Shown here: piece by piece, positions 26,360-35,581 of the stretch
Layout of the letters: every line of letters starts with the position of its first letter
Numbering within the stretch: the stretch's first letter is position 1
Assembly: GCA_963665045.2 (NCBI GenBank)
Contig: CAXXJQ010000003.1
Span: 682,001-746,000 of the forward strand
DNA length: 64,000 bases
Source of the DNA: JAFGRU01 sp016934985
Lineage (GTDB): Bacteria; Desulfobacterota; Desulfuromonadia; Desulfuromonadales; JAAYDE01
Reading direction: 5' to 3'
Made by a program: the position numbers and the translations under genes
Notes under the pieces: generated by a model
What the model was told of the DNA's origin: nothing
The model's input: only the letters and a program-made list of their open reading frames with translations
Databases searched by the model: none

Positions 26360-26490
26360 GGCTTTCCCCTTGTTGCCAGATGGCTTTGCGCTGCAACCTG
26401 TCCCAAGGGGCTTAGCCGGCGCCATCCCGGCGCCAGAGGCTCTTTCCATGGGTGGCGCAAGGCCATTCTTCTGAACAGGTCATAGTTAAA
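26360..26490. repeat. Intergenic MITE-like repeat, divergent copy B
   Basis: Shares GGGGCTTAGC, GCCATCC, TCTTTCCATGG and CTGAACAGGTCATAG with copies A, C and D but differs more. It lies between proX and glnE, whose 3' ends converge. Confidence 0.6.
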
Positions 26491-26507
26491 TGAGCTTAGC
26501 CATGAAA

Positions 26508-29500
26508 TTATCCTTTTGTATTGTCCGCGGTCATTTCGAAAGTGCGATTGAAAACCGCACGTATCCCTTCGGTGATTTTCTGGTAGTCGCAAAGTAAAAG
26601 TTCGCCGGCAGGCAGATCGGAGTCGGCATAGCCGAGGCGTTTGGCCAGCCGGGTCAGATACTCTTTATCGCCGGCTAATTTCGCTGATGGATTGGTCGTG
26701 GATGAGGCGTAGCTTGTTTTCAAGACGGCGCAGGAATTTATAGCCGTCGCTAAGGGTTTCGAATTCTTCAACGGCCAGGAAACCAGCCTTGTGAAGCGCT
26801 TCCAGGGCTTTAAGAGTGTTGGTGCCTTTGATTTCCGGATTCTCAAGCCCGTGCCTGATCTGCAGATACTGGGTCAGGAATTCGACGTCAACCATCCCCC
26901 CGCGACCCATCTTGATATTGAAGTGGTTTTTCCCCTCCCGGGCTACTTCATTTTCCATTCTTTTGCGCAGCCGACATAATTCCCCGGCGAAATCTTCAGG
27001 CAGGGCCGCCTGGTAGACCACTTTGTCGATCTCTTTTTCAATAGCCTGGCGCAGAGAGTCCGGGCCGGAGACCGGCCGGGCCTTGGCCAGGGCTTGCCTT
27101 TCCCAGGCCTTGGCGGAAGTTTCATGATACTGTCTGAAAGCATTGAGGCTGGTGACTAATGGCCCCTGATTGCCCGAGGGCCGGAGCCGGGTATCGACCT
27201 GAAAAAGATGGCCGAGGGTGGTTTTGAGGGTAATGATGGAAATTATGCGTTGGGCCAGGCGGGAAAAATACTCCAGATTGCTTTGCGATTTGAACTTTTC
27301 CGGGAGGGTGTCAGCATGGGGGCGGGTGGAACCGTCCGTTTCAAAGATAAAGATGATGTCCACATCGGAATGATAATTCAACTCCCGGCCTCCCAATTTT
27401 CCAAGGCCGACAATGGCAAAGGCGGCCTCGCGTTCAATGCCGTCCTCCCCCTGGCACATGGGAACACCAAAGCGGGGAATGACTTCGTTGCGGGCTATGG
27501 CCATGGCTTCTTCCAGGCAGACTTCGGCCAGGGAGGAGAGCTGAGTTGTGACATTTTCCTGGAGGGTTATATTCTGGATGTCGTTGAGAGCGATGCGGAG
27601 AAACTCCTCATGACGGAAACGGCGCAGTATATGAAGTTTGTCTTCATAATCGACGGCGTTTTTCAAACAATCTTCCAGTTCCTTTTTCATAGTGTCATGG
27701 TCTTTGAAAAGGATGGCGTAGGCACTGGAAGCCAGAGCGTCGAGAACAGAGGGGTCCTTGATAAAAAAAATGAGAGAGGAACTGACTGGTGCTGAAAAGA
27801 GAAACCAGCTGGTGAATGAGATGGAGGTTTTCCGCCAAAAGGGCGAAAACAGGGGTTTTCGAGCGCAGGGAGGCAAAAAATTTCTCAGTGTTGAGAAGAG
27901 CCCTTTCCGGTTCCGGGGAGTCGAGAATCTCCTGCATGAAAGCCGGCGCGACGCGATGTAAAAGCCTGCGGGCTTTCTGTGTCATTTGAACATGGCGGAT
28001 GCCGTCGCGAATGACGAGCAGACTTTCGTAGGCGGTCTCCGGGGCATGAAAACCTTTTTCCGCCAGAAGTTCCTTAACCGTTTCCGGGTCCGCGGAGCGA
28101 TCCATTATGAAGGTGGCGACGTCCGATGCCGCTTGTTCGAGTTCTTCTTCGCCGCTGTAGAAGAGGGTGCGGTAGATGTTTTCCACATTACGGCGATGCT
28201 TTTCCAGTTCCTGCCAGAAAAGGACGACCTCCTTGAAACCGCAGCGCCGGCTCAGGGCCTTGAGGGCCGCGGGCTGGGTGGGGAGGTTGTGGGTCTGTTT
28301 TTCCTGGTAGACCTGAATGCGGTTCTCCACAGTCCTGAGGAAGATGTAAGCCTCTGTCAGGTCCTGGTAATCTTGCGGGGAGAGAATTCCCTCCCTGGCG
28401 GAGAATGGCCAGGGATTTCAGGGAGTTTTTTTCACGCAGAGCCGGCTTTTTGCCGGAATGAATCAGCTGCAGGGTTTGAATAAAGAATTCAATCTCCCGA
28501 ATGCCCCCTTTGCCAAGTTTGAGGTTCTGCTCCCCTTCCCGCTGGCGTTTGAGGTTGCTGTTGATTTTCTGTTTCATGGTCTTGAGATCTTCGATCATGC
28601 CGTAATCGAGGTATTTACGGTAGATGAAGGGCTCGAGATTTTTCAGGAGTTGTTCTCCCAACTTCAGGGACCCGGCCACCGGTCTGGCCTTCAGAAGTGC
28701 CGAGCGTTCCCAACTGTGACCCCAGCTTTCGTAGTAATTTTCAGCGTAATCGAGGGGTTGGGCCATGTCGCCGCTTGCCCCTTCCGGGCGAAGCCCGAGG
28801 TCGACCCTGAAAACAAAACCATCCTCAGTCGGTTGATTGATTGCCTTGGTAACCAGATTGGCGAGTTTGGCAAAATAGGTGGGCAGGGGGAGGCAATTTT
28901 TCACGTTGCCAGCGGGATCTTTGATGCCCTCGGTCATGCCCCTGGCGGTTGAATAAAAATACATGAGATCGATATCGGAAGAGAAATTCAGCTCGTTTCC
29001 ACCGAGTTTTCCCATGCCGAGAACAGTGAACTCGGCTTCCTCGCCGCGGTTGGCTCGAGGTGTCCCGAATTCTGCCTGGAGGATATTTGCGGATATTTCG
29101 CAGGCTTTTTTCAAGGTTGTCGTGGCCAGTGCCGACAGCTCTTCGACAACTTCCTGGAACCCGGCTTTTCCGCTCAGGTCGCGGGCAGCGATGCGAAGTA
29201 TCTCTCTTTTTTTGAAAAGCCGTAACTCCTTTTGCAGTTCCGGGAATGAAGCCTGGGGGGGAATGCGTTCATGGAGTTCGCAGAGCATCTCCGTTTCACT
29301 TTTTCGACGCAAAAAAGCTTTCCTGAAAAACAGACTGCGCAGGAGCTGTTTCTGGGTAAAAAGGATGGTGGCCAGAAACGGGGAGGCACCCAGAACCTTG
29401 AAAAGATCGTTCAGGCCTTCACTGCGGAGAACAGGAAAAAACTCATCGCGGGGAGCGATGCTGGAGAGGCGCTCCAGACTGTTGAGACAGAGATCGGGAT

Positions 29501-29696
29501 CGGCGCTCTCCATAACTTGGCAAACAATTTTTTTTAGAAGATCGTCGTCATTAAGAAAATCATAGAGGAGCAGGATGTTGGTGGCGGCTGTCTCTGCTTC
29601 CCTGAAGCCCTGCTTGTTGAGCAAAGGCAAAAGGAGTTTGGGCTCATGCTGCAGACAAGAGTCGACAATGGCGTCAATGAGGGCGTCAGGAGTCAT
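26508..29696 (-). pseudogene. glnE: Glutamine synthetase adenylyltransferase/deadenylylase GlnE, three frameshifts
   Basis: GlnE adds and removes AMP on glutamine synthetase according to nitrogen status. Both nucleotidyltransferase domains are present: VLGMGKLGGNELNFSSDIDLMY in the N-terminal half and IVGLGKLGGRELNYHSDVDIIF in the C-terminal half. The frame breaks at three places: an extra base in the C/G run near 28389-28395, the A8 run at 27763-27770, and TTT at 26679-26681 (extra base before LAGDKEYLTRLAKRLGY). Each is a one-base change in a homopolymer. The joined protein would be about 1060 residues, slightly longer than usual. ATG 29696 follows AAGGGAAG and overlaps the end of mtnA by 11 bases, so the two are cotranscribed. 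A sequencing artefact is more likely than real inactivation. Confidence 0.85.
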
Positions 29697-30744
29697 GGGT
29701 TCTTCCCTTTTGACGGAGATCTGCCAGCCCGGAAAGGTAGTCTCCCCGGACGACTCCATGTTCGCTGATGATTGCCGTTACCAGGCGGGCCGGGGTGATA
29801 TCGAAGGCGGGATTGCGCACTTCTATACCATCGGGGGCGAGGCGCTTTCCACCATGCAGAATAACCTCTTCCGCACCTCTTTCCTCGATGGGAATCGCGG
29901 ATCCGTCAGCCAGGGAAAAGTCGATGGTTGACAGGGGCGCCGCCACGTAAAAGGGGAGCTGATGTTCCTTGCAGAGGACCGCCAGGGTGTAGGTGCCGAT
30001 CTTGTTGGCTACGTCGCCGTTGGCAGCGATGCGGTCGGCGCCGACAATGACGCAGTCGATTTCACCCCGGCTCATGAGAAAGCCGGCCATGTTGTCGCAG
30101 ATGAGGGTAACGGGAATCCCGTCCTGCTGAAGCTCCCAAGCGGTCAGCCGTGCCCCTTGCAGCCAGGGGCGGGTTTCGTCGGCAAAAACCCGGATTGTTT
30201 TTCCGGCTTTCGCGGCTGAACGGATGACCCCCAAAGCGGTGCCGTACCCGGCTGTGGCCAGAGCGCCGGCGTTGCAGTGGGTGAGAACCCGGGCATTCTC
30301 GGGGATCAGGGGTTCGCCCCAAGCGCCCATGGCGCGGTTGATTTTTTCATCCTCGGCCGCCATTTCCAGGGCCAATTGCAAAAGTTTCTCTTTTAAGTCA
30401 GCTAAAGGCAGTTCGCTATGGGTCTTAACGAAAAGTTTAATTCTTTCCAACGCCCAGAAAAGATTGACGGCCGTGGGGCGGGTTTCAGCCAGAACAGCGC
30501 AGACATTTTCCATTTTGCGGGAAAAGTTTTCGAAGCTTTCCGCCTCGATATCCCTGGCGCCGAAGGCGGCACCAAAAGCGGCCGCAACCCCGATAGCCGG
30601 GGCGCCGCGCACAACCATGGTGCGGATTGCCTCAGCAATGTCCCGGTAGTTGTCGTATTCCCGCCAGATTTCTTCAACGGGGAGGAGACGTTGGTCAATC
30701 ATGAGGCATTTGCCGTCACGGAATAAGATCGGTTTAATAGACAT
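29686..30744 (-). CDS. mtnA: S-methyl-5-thioribose-1-phosphate isomerase MtnA
   Basis: The 352-residue enzyme converts methylthioribose-1-phosphate to methylthioribulose-1-phosphate in the methionine salvage pathway. Recognisable features are MVVRGAPAIG (about residues 43-52), LTHCNAGALATAGYGTALG with the catalytic Cys, and GADRIAANGDVANKIGT with the catalytic Asp. The fold is that of the eIF2B-alpha/MtnA family. The start is ATG 30744; no ribosome site is evident because the upstream bases belong to repeat copy C. Its stop overlaps the glnE start. No other methionine-salvage gene is nearby. Confidence 0.93.
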   Translation of the reverse strand: MSIKPILFRDGKCLMIDQRLLPVEEIWREYDNYRDIAEAIRTMVVRGAPAIGVAAAFGAAFGARDIEAESFENFSRKMENVCAVLAETRPTAVNLFWALERIKLFVKTHSELPLADLKEKLLQLALEMAAEDEKINRAMGAWGEPLIPENARVLTHCNAGALATAGYGTALGVIRSAAKAGKTIRVFADETRPWLQGARLTAWELQQDGIPVTLICDNMAGFLMSRGEIDCVIVGADRIAANGDVANKIGTYTLAVLCKEHQLPFYVAAPLSTIDFSLADGSAIPIEERGAEEVILHGGKRLAPDGIEVRNPAFDITPARLVTAIISEHGVVRGDYLSGLADLRQKGRTHDS

Positions 30745-30754
30745 TTTTTTTGTT

Positions 30755-30890
30755 GTTCAGCTTAGCGGCCCAAGGCCCCGCTTCGCCCATTCCAAGGGCC
30801 GCACAAACCCACCCATGGGGCTTAGCTGCCGCCATCCGGGCGGCAGATGCCCTTTCCATGGACGACACAAGTCCTTGTGCTGAATAGTAA
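30755..30890. repeat. Intergenic MITE-like repeat, copy C
   Basis: Begins TTGTTCAGCTTAG and ends CCTTGTGCTGAATAGTAA, with the same conserved core as copies A and D. It separates gatB from mtnA and abuts the mtnA start codon. Confidence 0.85.
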
Positions 30891-30911
30891 CGCATCTTCT
30901 TGAAATATATC

Positions 30912-32357
30912 TCACCCGGCGAGTTTTTTCTTCAGAATCTCATTGACTGCCTGGGGATTGGCTTTCCCCTTGCTCGCCTTCATGACCTGGCCGACGAAGA
31001 AGCCCATGAGTTTTTCTTTGCCTGCCCGGTATTCTTCGGCCTGGGCGGGGTTGGCGGCGATGATGTCATCGACAACTTTTTCAATGGCCCCGGTATCGGT
31101 AACCTGTTTAAGCCCTTTCTCCTCGATGATTTCATCGGCACTTTTACCCGACGTCCACATCTCCTGGAAGACGGTTTTGGCGATTGTCCCGGAGATGGTT
31201 TTGTCGTCAATGCGTTTCAGCATAGCCGTGAGACGTTCAGGGGCGAGGGGGCAGGCGGCTATTGACAGGCTGTCTTCATTGAGGGCGCGGGTGATCTCGC
31301 CCATGACCCAGTTGGCGCAGGTTTTCGGGGTGCCGTGCAGTTCGACGCAGGCCTCGAAATATTCGGCCATGGCCTTTTCACCGGAGAGCACTTCAGCATC
31401 CTGGCGGGGCAGGCCCATGTCGCTGATGTAGCGTTCCATCTTGGCTTCCGGAAGTTCGGGCAACCGTTCCCGGACCTGACCGACCCACTCTTTGGAAATA
31501 ATCAGAGGGACGAGGTCCGGGTCGGGGAAATAACGGTAGTCGTGGGCTTCTTCCTTGCCGCGCATGGAGCGGGTCAGCCCGGTGTTGCTGTCGAAGAGGC
31601 GGGTCTCCTGCACGACCGTCCCACCGCCCTCGACGACGTCGATCTGGCGTTCGATTTCATATTCGATGGCCTGCTTGACGAAGCGGAAAGAGTTGATGTT
31701 TTTCAGTTCGGCGCGGGTGCCGAATTCCTTCTGCCCCACAGGACGGACCGAAACGTTGGCGTCGCAGCGGAAAGAGCCCTCCTCCATGTTGCCGTCGCTG
31801 ACGCCGAGGAAAACCATGGTCTGGTGGAGCTTTTTGAGATAAGCAACGGCTTCGTCCGCCGAACGCATGTCAGGTTCCGAAACGACTTCCAGCAGGGGGG
31901 TGCAGGCGCGATTGAGGTCGACGAGGGAGTAACTGGCGCCAGGCGTCTCGGGATGAATCAGTTTGCCTGCGTCTTCTTCCATGTGGATACGGGTGATGCC
32001 GATGCGGCTTTGACCACGGTCTTCGGTTTCAATATCGAGGTAGCCGCCGACGCAGATGGGCAGCTCAAACTGGGAGATCTGGTAACCTTTGGGCAGGTCC
32101 GGATAGAAGTAATTTTTGCGCGCGAAAATGGAGCGGGGTGCGATGTCGCAATGAGTGGCCAGGCCGGCCAGAATAGCGTTTTCCACTACCTGGCGATTGA
32201 GCGTCGGCAGTACCCCCGGCAGCCCCAGGCAGACCGGACAGGTCTGCGAGTTGGGTTCGTTTCCGAAATCCGTGGAACAGCCGCAGAAAATTTTCGTCGC
32301 GGTGGACAATTGGACATGAACTTCCAACCCTATAACAACTTCATATTTCGATCTCAT
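30912..32357 (-). CDS. gatB: Asp/Glu-tRNA(Asn/Gln) amidotransferase subunit B
   Basis: The 481-residue GatB binds misacylated Glu-tRNA(Gln) or Asp-tRNA(Asn), phosphorylates the acyl group and amidates it with ammonia from GatA. Hallmarks are VVIGLEVHVQL at the N-terminus, CGCSTDFG and CPVCLGLPG (zinc ligands), RKNYFYPDLPKGYQISQ, and a C-terminal tRNA-binding YqeY-like domain. ATG 32357 is the family start, five codons after a possible TTG. It is the last gene of the gatC-gatA-gatB set on the minus strand, about 64 bases after gatA. Presence of the set implies the organism lacks, or does not rely solely on, GlnRS or AsnRS. Confidence 0.95.
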   Translation of the reverse strand: MRSKYEVVIGLEVHVQLSTATKIFCGCSTDFGNEPNSQTCPVCLGLPGVLPTLNRQVVENAILAGLATHCDIAPRSIFARKNYFYPDLPKGYQISQFELPICVGGYLDIETEDRGQSRIGITRIHMEEDAGKLIHPETPGASYSLVDLNRACTPLLEVVSEPDMRSADEAVAYLKKLHQTMVFLGVSDGNMEEGSFRCDANVSVRPVGQKEFGTRAELKNINSFRFVKQAIEYEIERQIDVVEGGGTVVQETRLFDSNTGLTRSMRGKEEAHDYRYFPDPDLVPLIISKEWVGQVRERLPELPEAKMERYISDMGLPRQDAEVLSGEKAMAEYFEACVELHGTPKTCANWVMGEITRALNEDSLSIAACPLAPERLTAMLKRIDDKTISGTIAKTVFQEMWTSGKSADEIIEEKGLKQVTDTGAIEKVVDDIIAANPAQAEEYRAGKEKLMGFFVGQVMKASKGKANPQAVNEILKKKLAG

Positions 32358-32420
32358 CGGTTCGTCTTTCAATGAAATAGTGAACTTTAATTTATTTTAA
32401 AAGGCTTGTCTTCCCGGGTT

Positions 32421-33878
32421 TTACAGAGGGGCCTTTTTGAGATGCCAATCCGTCGCCTGTTCAAAAGCGTAACCGGTGCGCAGGAGGGTCTCTTCCGCAA
32501 AAGGTTTGCCGATCAGTTGCAGGCCGATGGGGAGCCCCTCCTGTGATTGGCCGCATGGAAGGCTGAGGCCGCATGTTCCGGCCAGGTTGACTGAGATGGT
32601 GAAAATATCCGACAAATACATCTGCAGGGGATCGGCTGCTTTTTCACCGATGCGAAAAGCGGGACTGGGTGCCACCGGGGTCAATAGGACATCAACCTCC
32701 TCAAAAGCGTTGTTGAGGTCCTGGCGGATCAGGGTGCGGACCTTTTGGGCTTTGAGATAGTAGGCGTCGTAATAGCCCGATGACAGGGCGTAGGTGCCGA
32801 GCATGATGCGGCGTTTCACTTCAGGACCGAAGCCGGCGGCCCGGCTCTGGCGGTACATCTCGATAAGCCCTTCGCCGGGGTTGACGCGCTGGCCGAAACG
32901 GACGCCGTCGTAGCGGGCCAGGTTGCTCGAAGCTTCGGCCGTGGCGATGAGATAGTAGCAGGCAATTGCATAGTCGGTATGGGGCAGACTGACGTCGACA
33001 ATCTCAGCGCCCAGCTCCCGGTACGTGGCAATGGCCCGATCAATGGTCGAGGCGACGTCCGGGTCGAGGCCCTCGATGAAATATTCTTTGGGACGGCCGA
33101 TTTTGAGGCCTTTGACACCTTTTTTGATTCCAGCCGGGTAATCCGGTACGGGGGTATCGATGGAAGTGGAATCTAGGGGATCATATCCGGCCACGGCTTG
33201 AAGCATGATGGCACAGTCTTCGACATCCCGGGTCAGCGGTCCGACCTGATCCAGGGATGAAGCGAAGGCAATGACGCCGTAGCGGGAGACCCGGCCGTAA
33301 GTCGGTTTGAGACCGACCACGCCGCAATGGGACGCGGGTTGGCGGATGGAGCCGCCGGTATCGGTGCCCAATGTCGCTGCGGCCATGCGTGCTGCCACGC
33401 AGGCTGCCGATCCGCCCGAGGAACCACCGGCAACGCAGGCCGGATTCCAGGGGTTTTTCACCGCCCCGAAAGCACTGTTTTCATTGGAGCTTCCCATGGC
33501 AAATTCATCCATGTTGAGTTTGCCGAGTATGACGGCATCCTGTTTTTTAAGGCGATTGACCGCGGTGCCGTCATAGGGGGGGATGAAGCCGGAGAGTATC
33601 TTCGAAGCGCAGGTGGTTTCAATACCCTCGGTAATGAAGATGTCTTTCAGGGCCAGAGGAATTCCGGTAAGGGGAGCGGTGTCACCGGTCTGCAGACGCT
33701 GGTCCGCTTTTGCCGCAGCCTGGAGCGCTTCTTCTTCCACCACTTTGATAAAGGCATTAACTTTACTGTTAACAGCTGCAATGCGCTCCAGAAATATTTT
33801 GGTCAGCTCCGTAGAGGAAACTTTTTTTTCAGCAAGAAGACCTCGCAGCTCATGGAGGGTCAAGTCTGTCAATTCCAT
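32421..33878 (-). CDS. gatA: Asp/Glu-tRNA(Asn/Gln) amidotransferase subunit A
   Basis: The 485-residue amidase-signature enzyme releases ammonia from glutamine for GatB. The catalytic triad is visible: Lys in GIPLALKDIF (about residue 79), cis-Ser and nucleophilic Ser in VAGGSSGGSAACVAA and TDTGGSIRQPA (about 150-180). Length and ends match the family. It starts at ATG 33878, about 50 bases after gatC, and is followed by gatB. Confidence 0.96.
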   Translation of the reverse strand: MELTDLTLHELRGLLAEKKVSSTELTKIFLERIAAVNSKVNAFIKVVEEEALQAAAKADQRLQTGDTAPLTGIPLALKDIFITEGIETTCASKILSGFIPPYDGTAVNRLKKQDAVILGKLNMDEFAMGSSNENSAFGAVKNPWNPACVAGGSSGGSAACVAARMAAATLGTDTGGSIRQPASHCGVVGLKPTYGRVSRYGVIAFASSLDQVGPLTRDVEDCAIMLQAVAGYDPLDSTSIDTPVPDYPAGIKKGVKGLKIGRPKEYFIEGLDPDVASTIDRAIATYRELGAEIVDVSLPHTDYAIACYYLIATAEASSNLARYDGVRFGQRVNPGEGLIEMYRQSRAAGFGPEVKRRIMLGTYALSSGYYDAYYLKAQKVRTLIRQDLNNAFEEVDVLLTPVAPSPAFRIGEKAADPLQMYLSDIFTISVNLAGTCGLSLPCGQSQEGLPIGLQLIGKPFAEETLLRTGYAFEQATDWHLKKAPL

Positions 33879-33926
33879 AAAAACTCCAGATTAAACTTTA
33901 AACGATTTGGTGCTGTCAGCAGCGAT

Positions 33927-34214
33927 TTATTCGATAACCTTGGGTACCCGGAAACAGCCGTTTTCACTTTCCGGAGCGTTTTGCAGAGCTTTTGCCGTGC
34001 CCAGGGAAGGACGTACCTTGTCCTCGCGAAATGCGTTTTCAACAGGAACCGCATGTGCCGTGGGAATGATGTCGTGGGTTTCAAGCTCATTGAGTTTTTC
34101 AACGTAGGCCAGGATCGCATCCATATCCGAGGTCAGGGCATCGATTTCGTCTTCCTGGAGGGAGAGACGCGCCAGCCCGGCAACGTATTCCACTTCATTT
34201 CGGGTGATTTTCAT
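33927..34214 (-). CDS. gatC: Asp/Glu-tRNA(Asn/Gln) amidotransferase subunit C
   Basis: A 95-residue protein that wraps the GatA-GatB interface. Hallmarks are VEYVAGLARLSL at the N-terminus, ILAYVEKLNELETHDI and the C-terminal ENAFREDKVRPSL. ATG 34214 follows AAGGA and was preferred to an upstream in-frame start at 34247. It leads the gatCAB operon on the minus strand and is divergent from the OmpA-like gene. Confidence 0.94.
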   Translation of the reverse strand: MKITRNEVEYVAGLARLSLQEDEIDALTSDMDAILAYVEKLNELETHDIIPTAHAVPVENAFREDKVRPSLGTAKALQNAPESENGCFRVPKVIE

Positions 34215-34457
34215 TACCAGATCCTTTGCATGTTGTATTGTGGGCATTGCACAATTATCATTGATAGCATGGGGAAAAGGCCATTTTCAAGATTTATGGG
34301 AAAGTTGTTGGTTTCCGAGTAACTTTTTTAAACCTTTTTGCATATTGCTTTTTAGGAAAAGAATGATAAAAATGGTGGGTGTCGGGGACGAAACCTGGCC
34401 AATAACCTTAGTTAACCGACGGCTTTCAATGCTTTGGGACAAGAAAAGGAGACAGAA

Positions 34458-35108
34458 ATGAAAAAAATTTATGTTTTTCTGATGATTATCGCTCTTGCCA
34501 TGATTGGCTGTGCCCAGCCCCAGAACAAAACCCAGAAAGGAGCCCTTTATGGGGCCGGGATAGGGGCGGCAGGCGGGGCCGTGGTAGGGCAGGCCATCGG
34601 CCGTGATACCAAGTCCACCCTCATCGGCGCTGGTCTCGGAGCACTTGCCGGCGGCCTTGCCGGCGGGGGAATCGGCCGTATGATGGATCAGCAGGAGGAG
34701 GCTATGCGCGTTCAACTTGCCAATGTTGAAAACGCCAATATTCAGCGTAATGCCAATATGCTGGCAGTCACCTTCAAGTCGGAGGCATGGTTTGACGTCG
34801 ATTCGGCAACCCTGAAACCCGGTGGCTATAATGAATTGCAGCGGGTGGCCACGGTTCTTAACCAGTATCCCCAAACCACTATTCAGGTCGCCGGTCATAC
34901 CGACAGCACCGGTTCGGAAGAATACAACCGGGCCCTTTCCGTGCGGCGTGCCGAAGCGGCAAAAAGCGCTTTGGTTGGTTTCAATGTCAACCCGGCCAGG
35001 ATGACCACCATCGGTTATGGTGAGTCACAGCCCGTAGCCGATAACTCCACCCCCGAGGGTCGCCAGATGAATCGTCGGGTGCAGATCACCATCGTGCCGA
35101 TGACCTGA
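34458..35108 (+). CDS. OmpA-family lipoprotein with glycine-zipper domain
   Basis: The 216-residue product has a lipoprotein signal (basic start, hydrophobic core, lipobox MIGC, Cys19). A glycine-zipper segment rich in GAG and GGA repeats follows (about residues 30-75), then an OmpA C-terminal domain (about 105-214) with the peptidoglycan-binding signature TIQVAGHTDSTGSEEYNRALSVRRAEA. It is probably anchored in the outer membrane and tethers it to the cell wall. AGGAGA stands upstream of ATG 34458. It is transcribed alone and ends at a shared terminator. Confidence 0.9.
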   Translation: MKKIYVFLMIIALAMIGCAQPQNKTQKGALYGAGIGAAGGAVVGQAIGRDTKSTLIGAGLGALAGGLAGGGIGRMMDQQEEAMRVQLANVENANIQRNANMLAVTFKSEAWFDVDSATLKPGGYNELQRVATVLNQYPQTTIQVAGHTDSTGSEEYNRALSVRRAEAAKSALVGFNVNPARMTTIGYGESQPVADNSTPEGRQMNRRVQITIVPMT

Positions 35109-35128
35109 TAGCGGTACCGTCCTGAAAA

Positions 35129-35166
35129 TCAAAAAAACCCGCCTTCATTTGGAGGCGGGTTTTTTG
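35129..35166. terminator. Bidirectional terminator between the OmpA-like gene and tatA
   Basis: Hairpin AAAACCCGCCT / AGGCGGGTTTT with an A run before and a T run after, placed between two converging genes. Confidence 0.93.
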
Positions 35167-35189
35167 ATGGTCTGGAAGAGTGATCTCGG

Positions 35190-35375
35190 TTATTTCTGTT
35201 CGTTGTCATCGAGTTTTTTTTTGTCTTCCTCCTGCTCCTCTCCTTTGAGGCCGTGCTTGAAATTTTTGATGCCCTTACCCAGGGCACTTCCTACCTGGGG
35301 CAGCTTGCCGGCTCCAAAAATGATGAGCACCAGCACCAGAATGATGAGCAGTTCCTGTACTCCAAGTCCAAACAT
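35190..35375 (-). CDS. tatA: Twin-arginine translocase subunit TatA
   Basis: A 61-residue protein: one N-terminal transmembrane helix (QELLIILVLVLIIFGAGKLP), the hinge after FGAGKLP, then an amphipathic helix GSALGKGIKNFKHGLKG and a charged tail. TatA oligomers form the pore or membrane-thinning part of the Tat export path for folded proteins. No tatB or tatC is close by. The start at ATG 35375 has GGAG about 14 bases upstream, rather far. Confidence 0.92.
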   Translation of the reverse strand: MFGLGVQELLIILVLVLIIFGAGKLPQVGSALGKGIKNFKHGLKGEEQEEDKKKLDDNEQK

Positions 35376-35427
35376 GTCTTTTTTTCGACTCCTGATCCGA
35401 GATTATAAAAGAAAGCTTTATTAAAAG

Positions 35428-35571
35428 TAATTTATTCAGCTTTTCGGCACAATGCCTCGCATCGCTCATTCCAAGGGCCGCGTGAACCCATCCATGGGGC
35501 TTAGCTGCCGCCATCCGGGCGGCAGATGCCCTTTCCATGGGCGACACGAGTCCTTGTGCTGAATAGTAACT
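35428..35571. repeat. Intergenic MITE-like repeat, copy D
   Basis: Nearly identical to copy A (19635-19775) over its whole length, with the same terminal and internal inverted repeats. It lies between tatA and the flavin disulfide reductase gene. Confidence 0.87.
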
Positions 35572-35581
35572 ATTAACTTTC

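Noticed and set aside
31335..32375. A 346-codon plus-strand frame opposite gatB
   Set aside because: It lies wholly antisense to a strongly conserved gene and has no recognisable domain.
33327..34322. A 331-codon plus-strand frame opposite gatA and gatC
   Set aside because: Shadow of two conserved genes; no start signal or family features.
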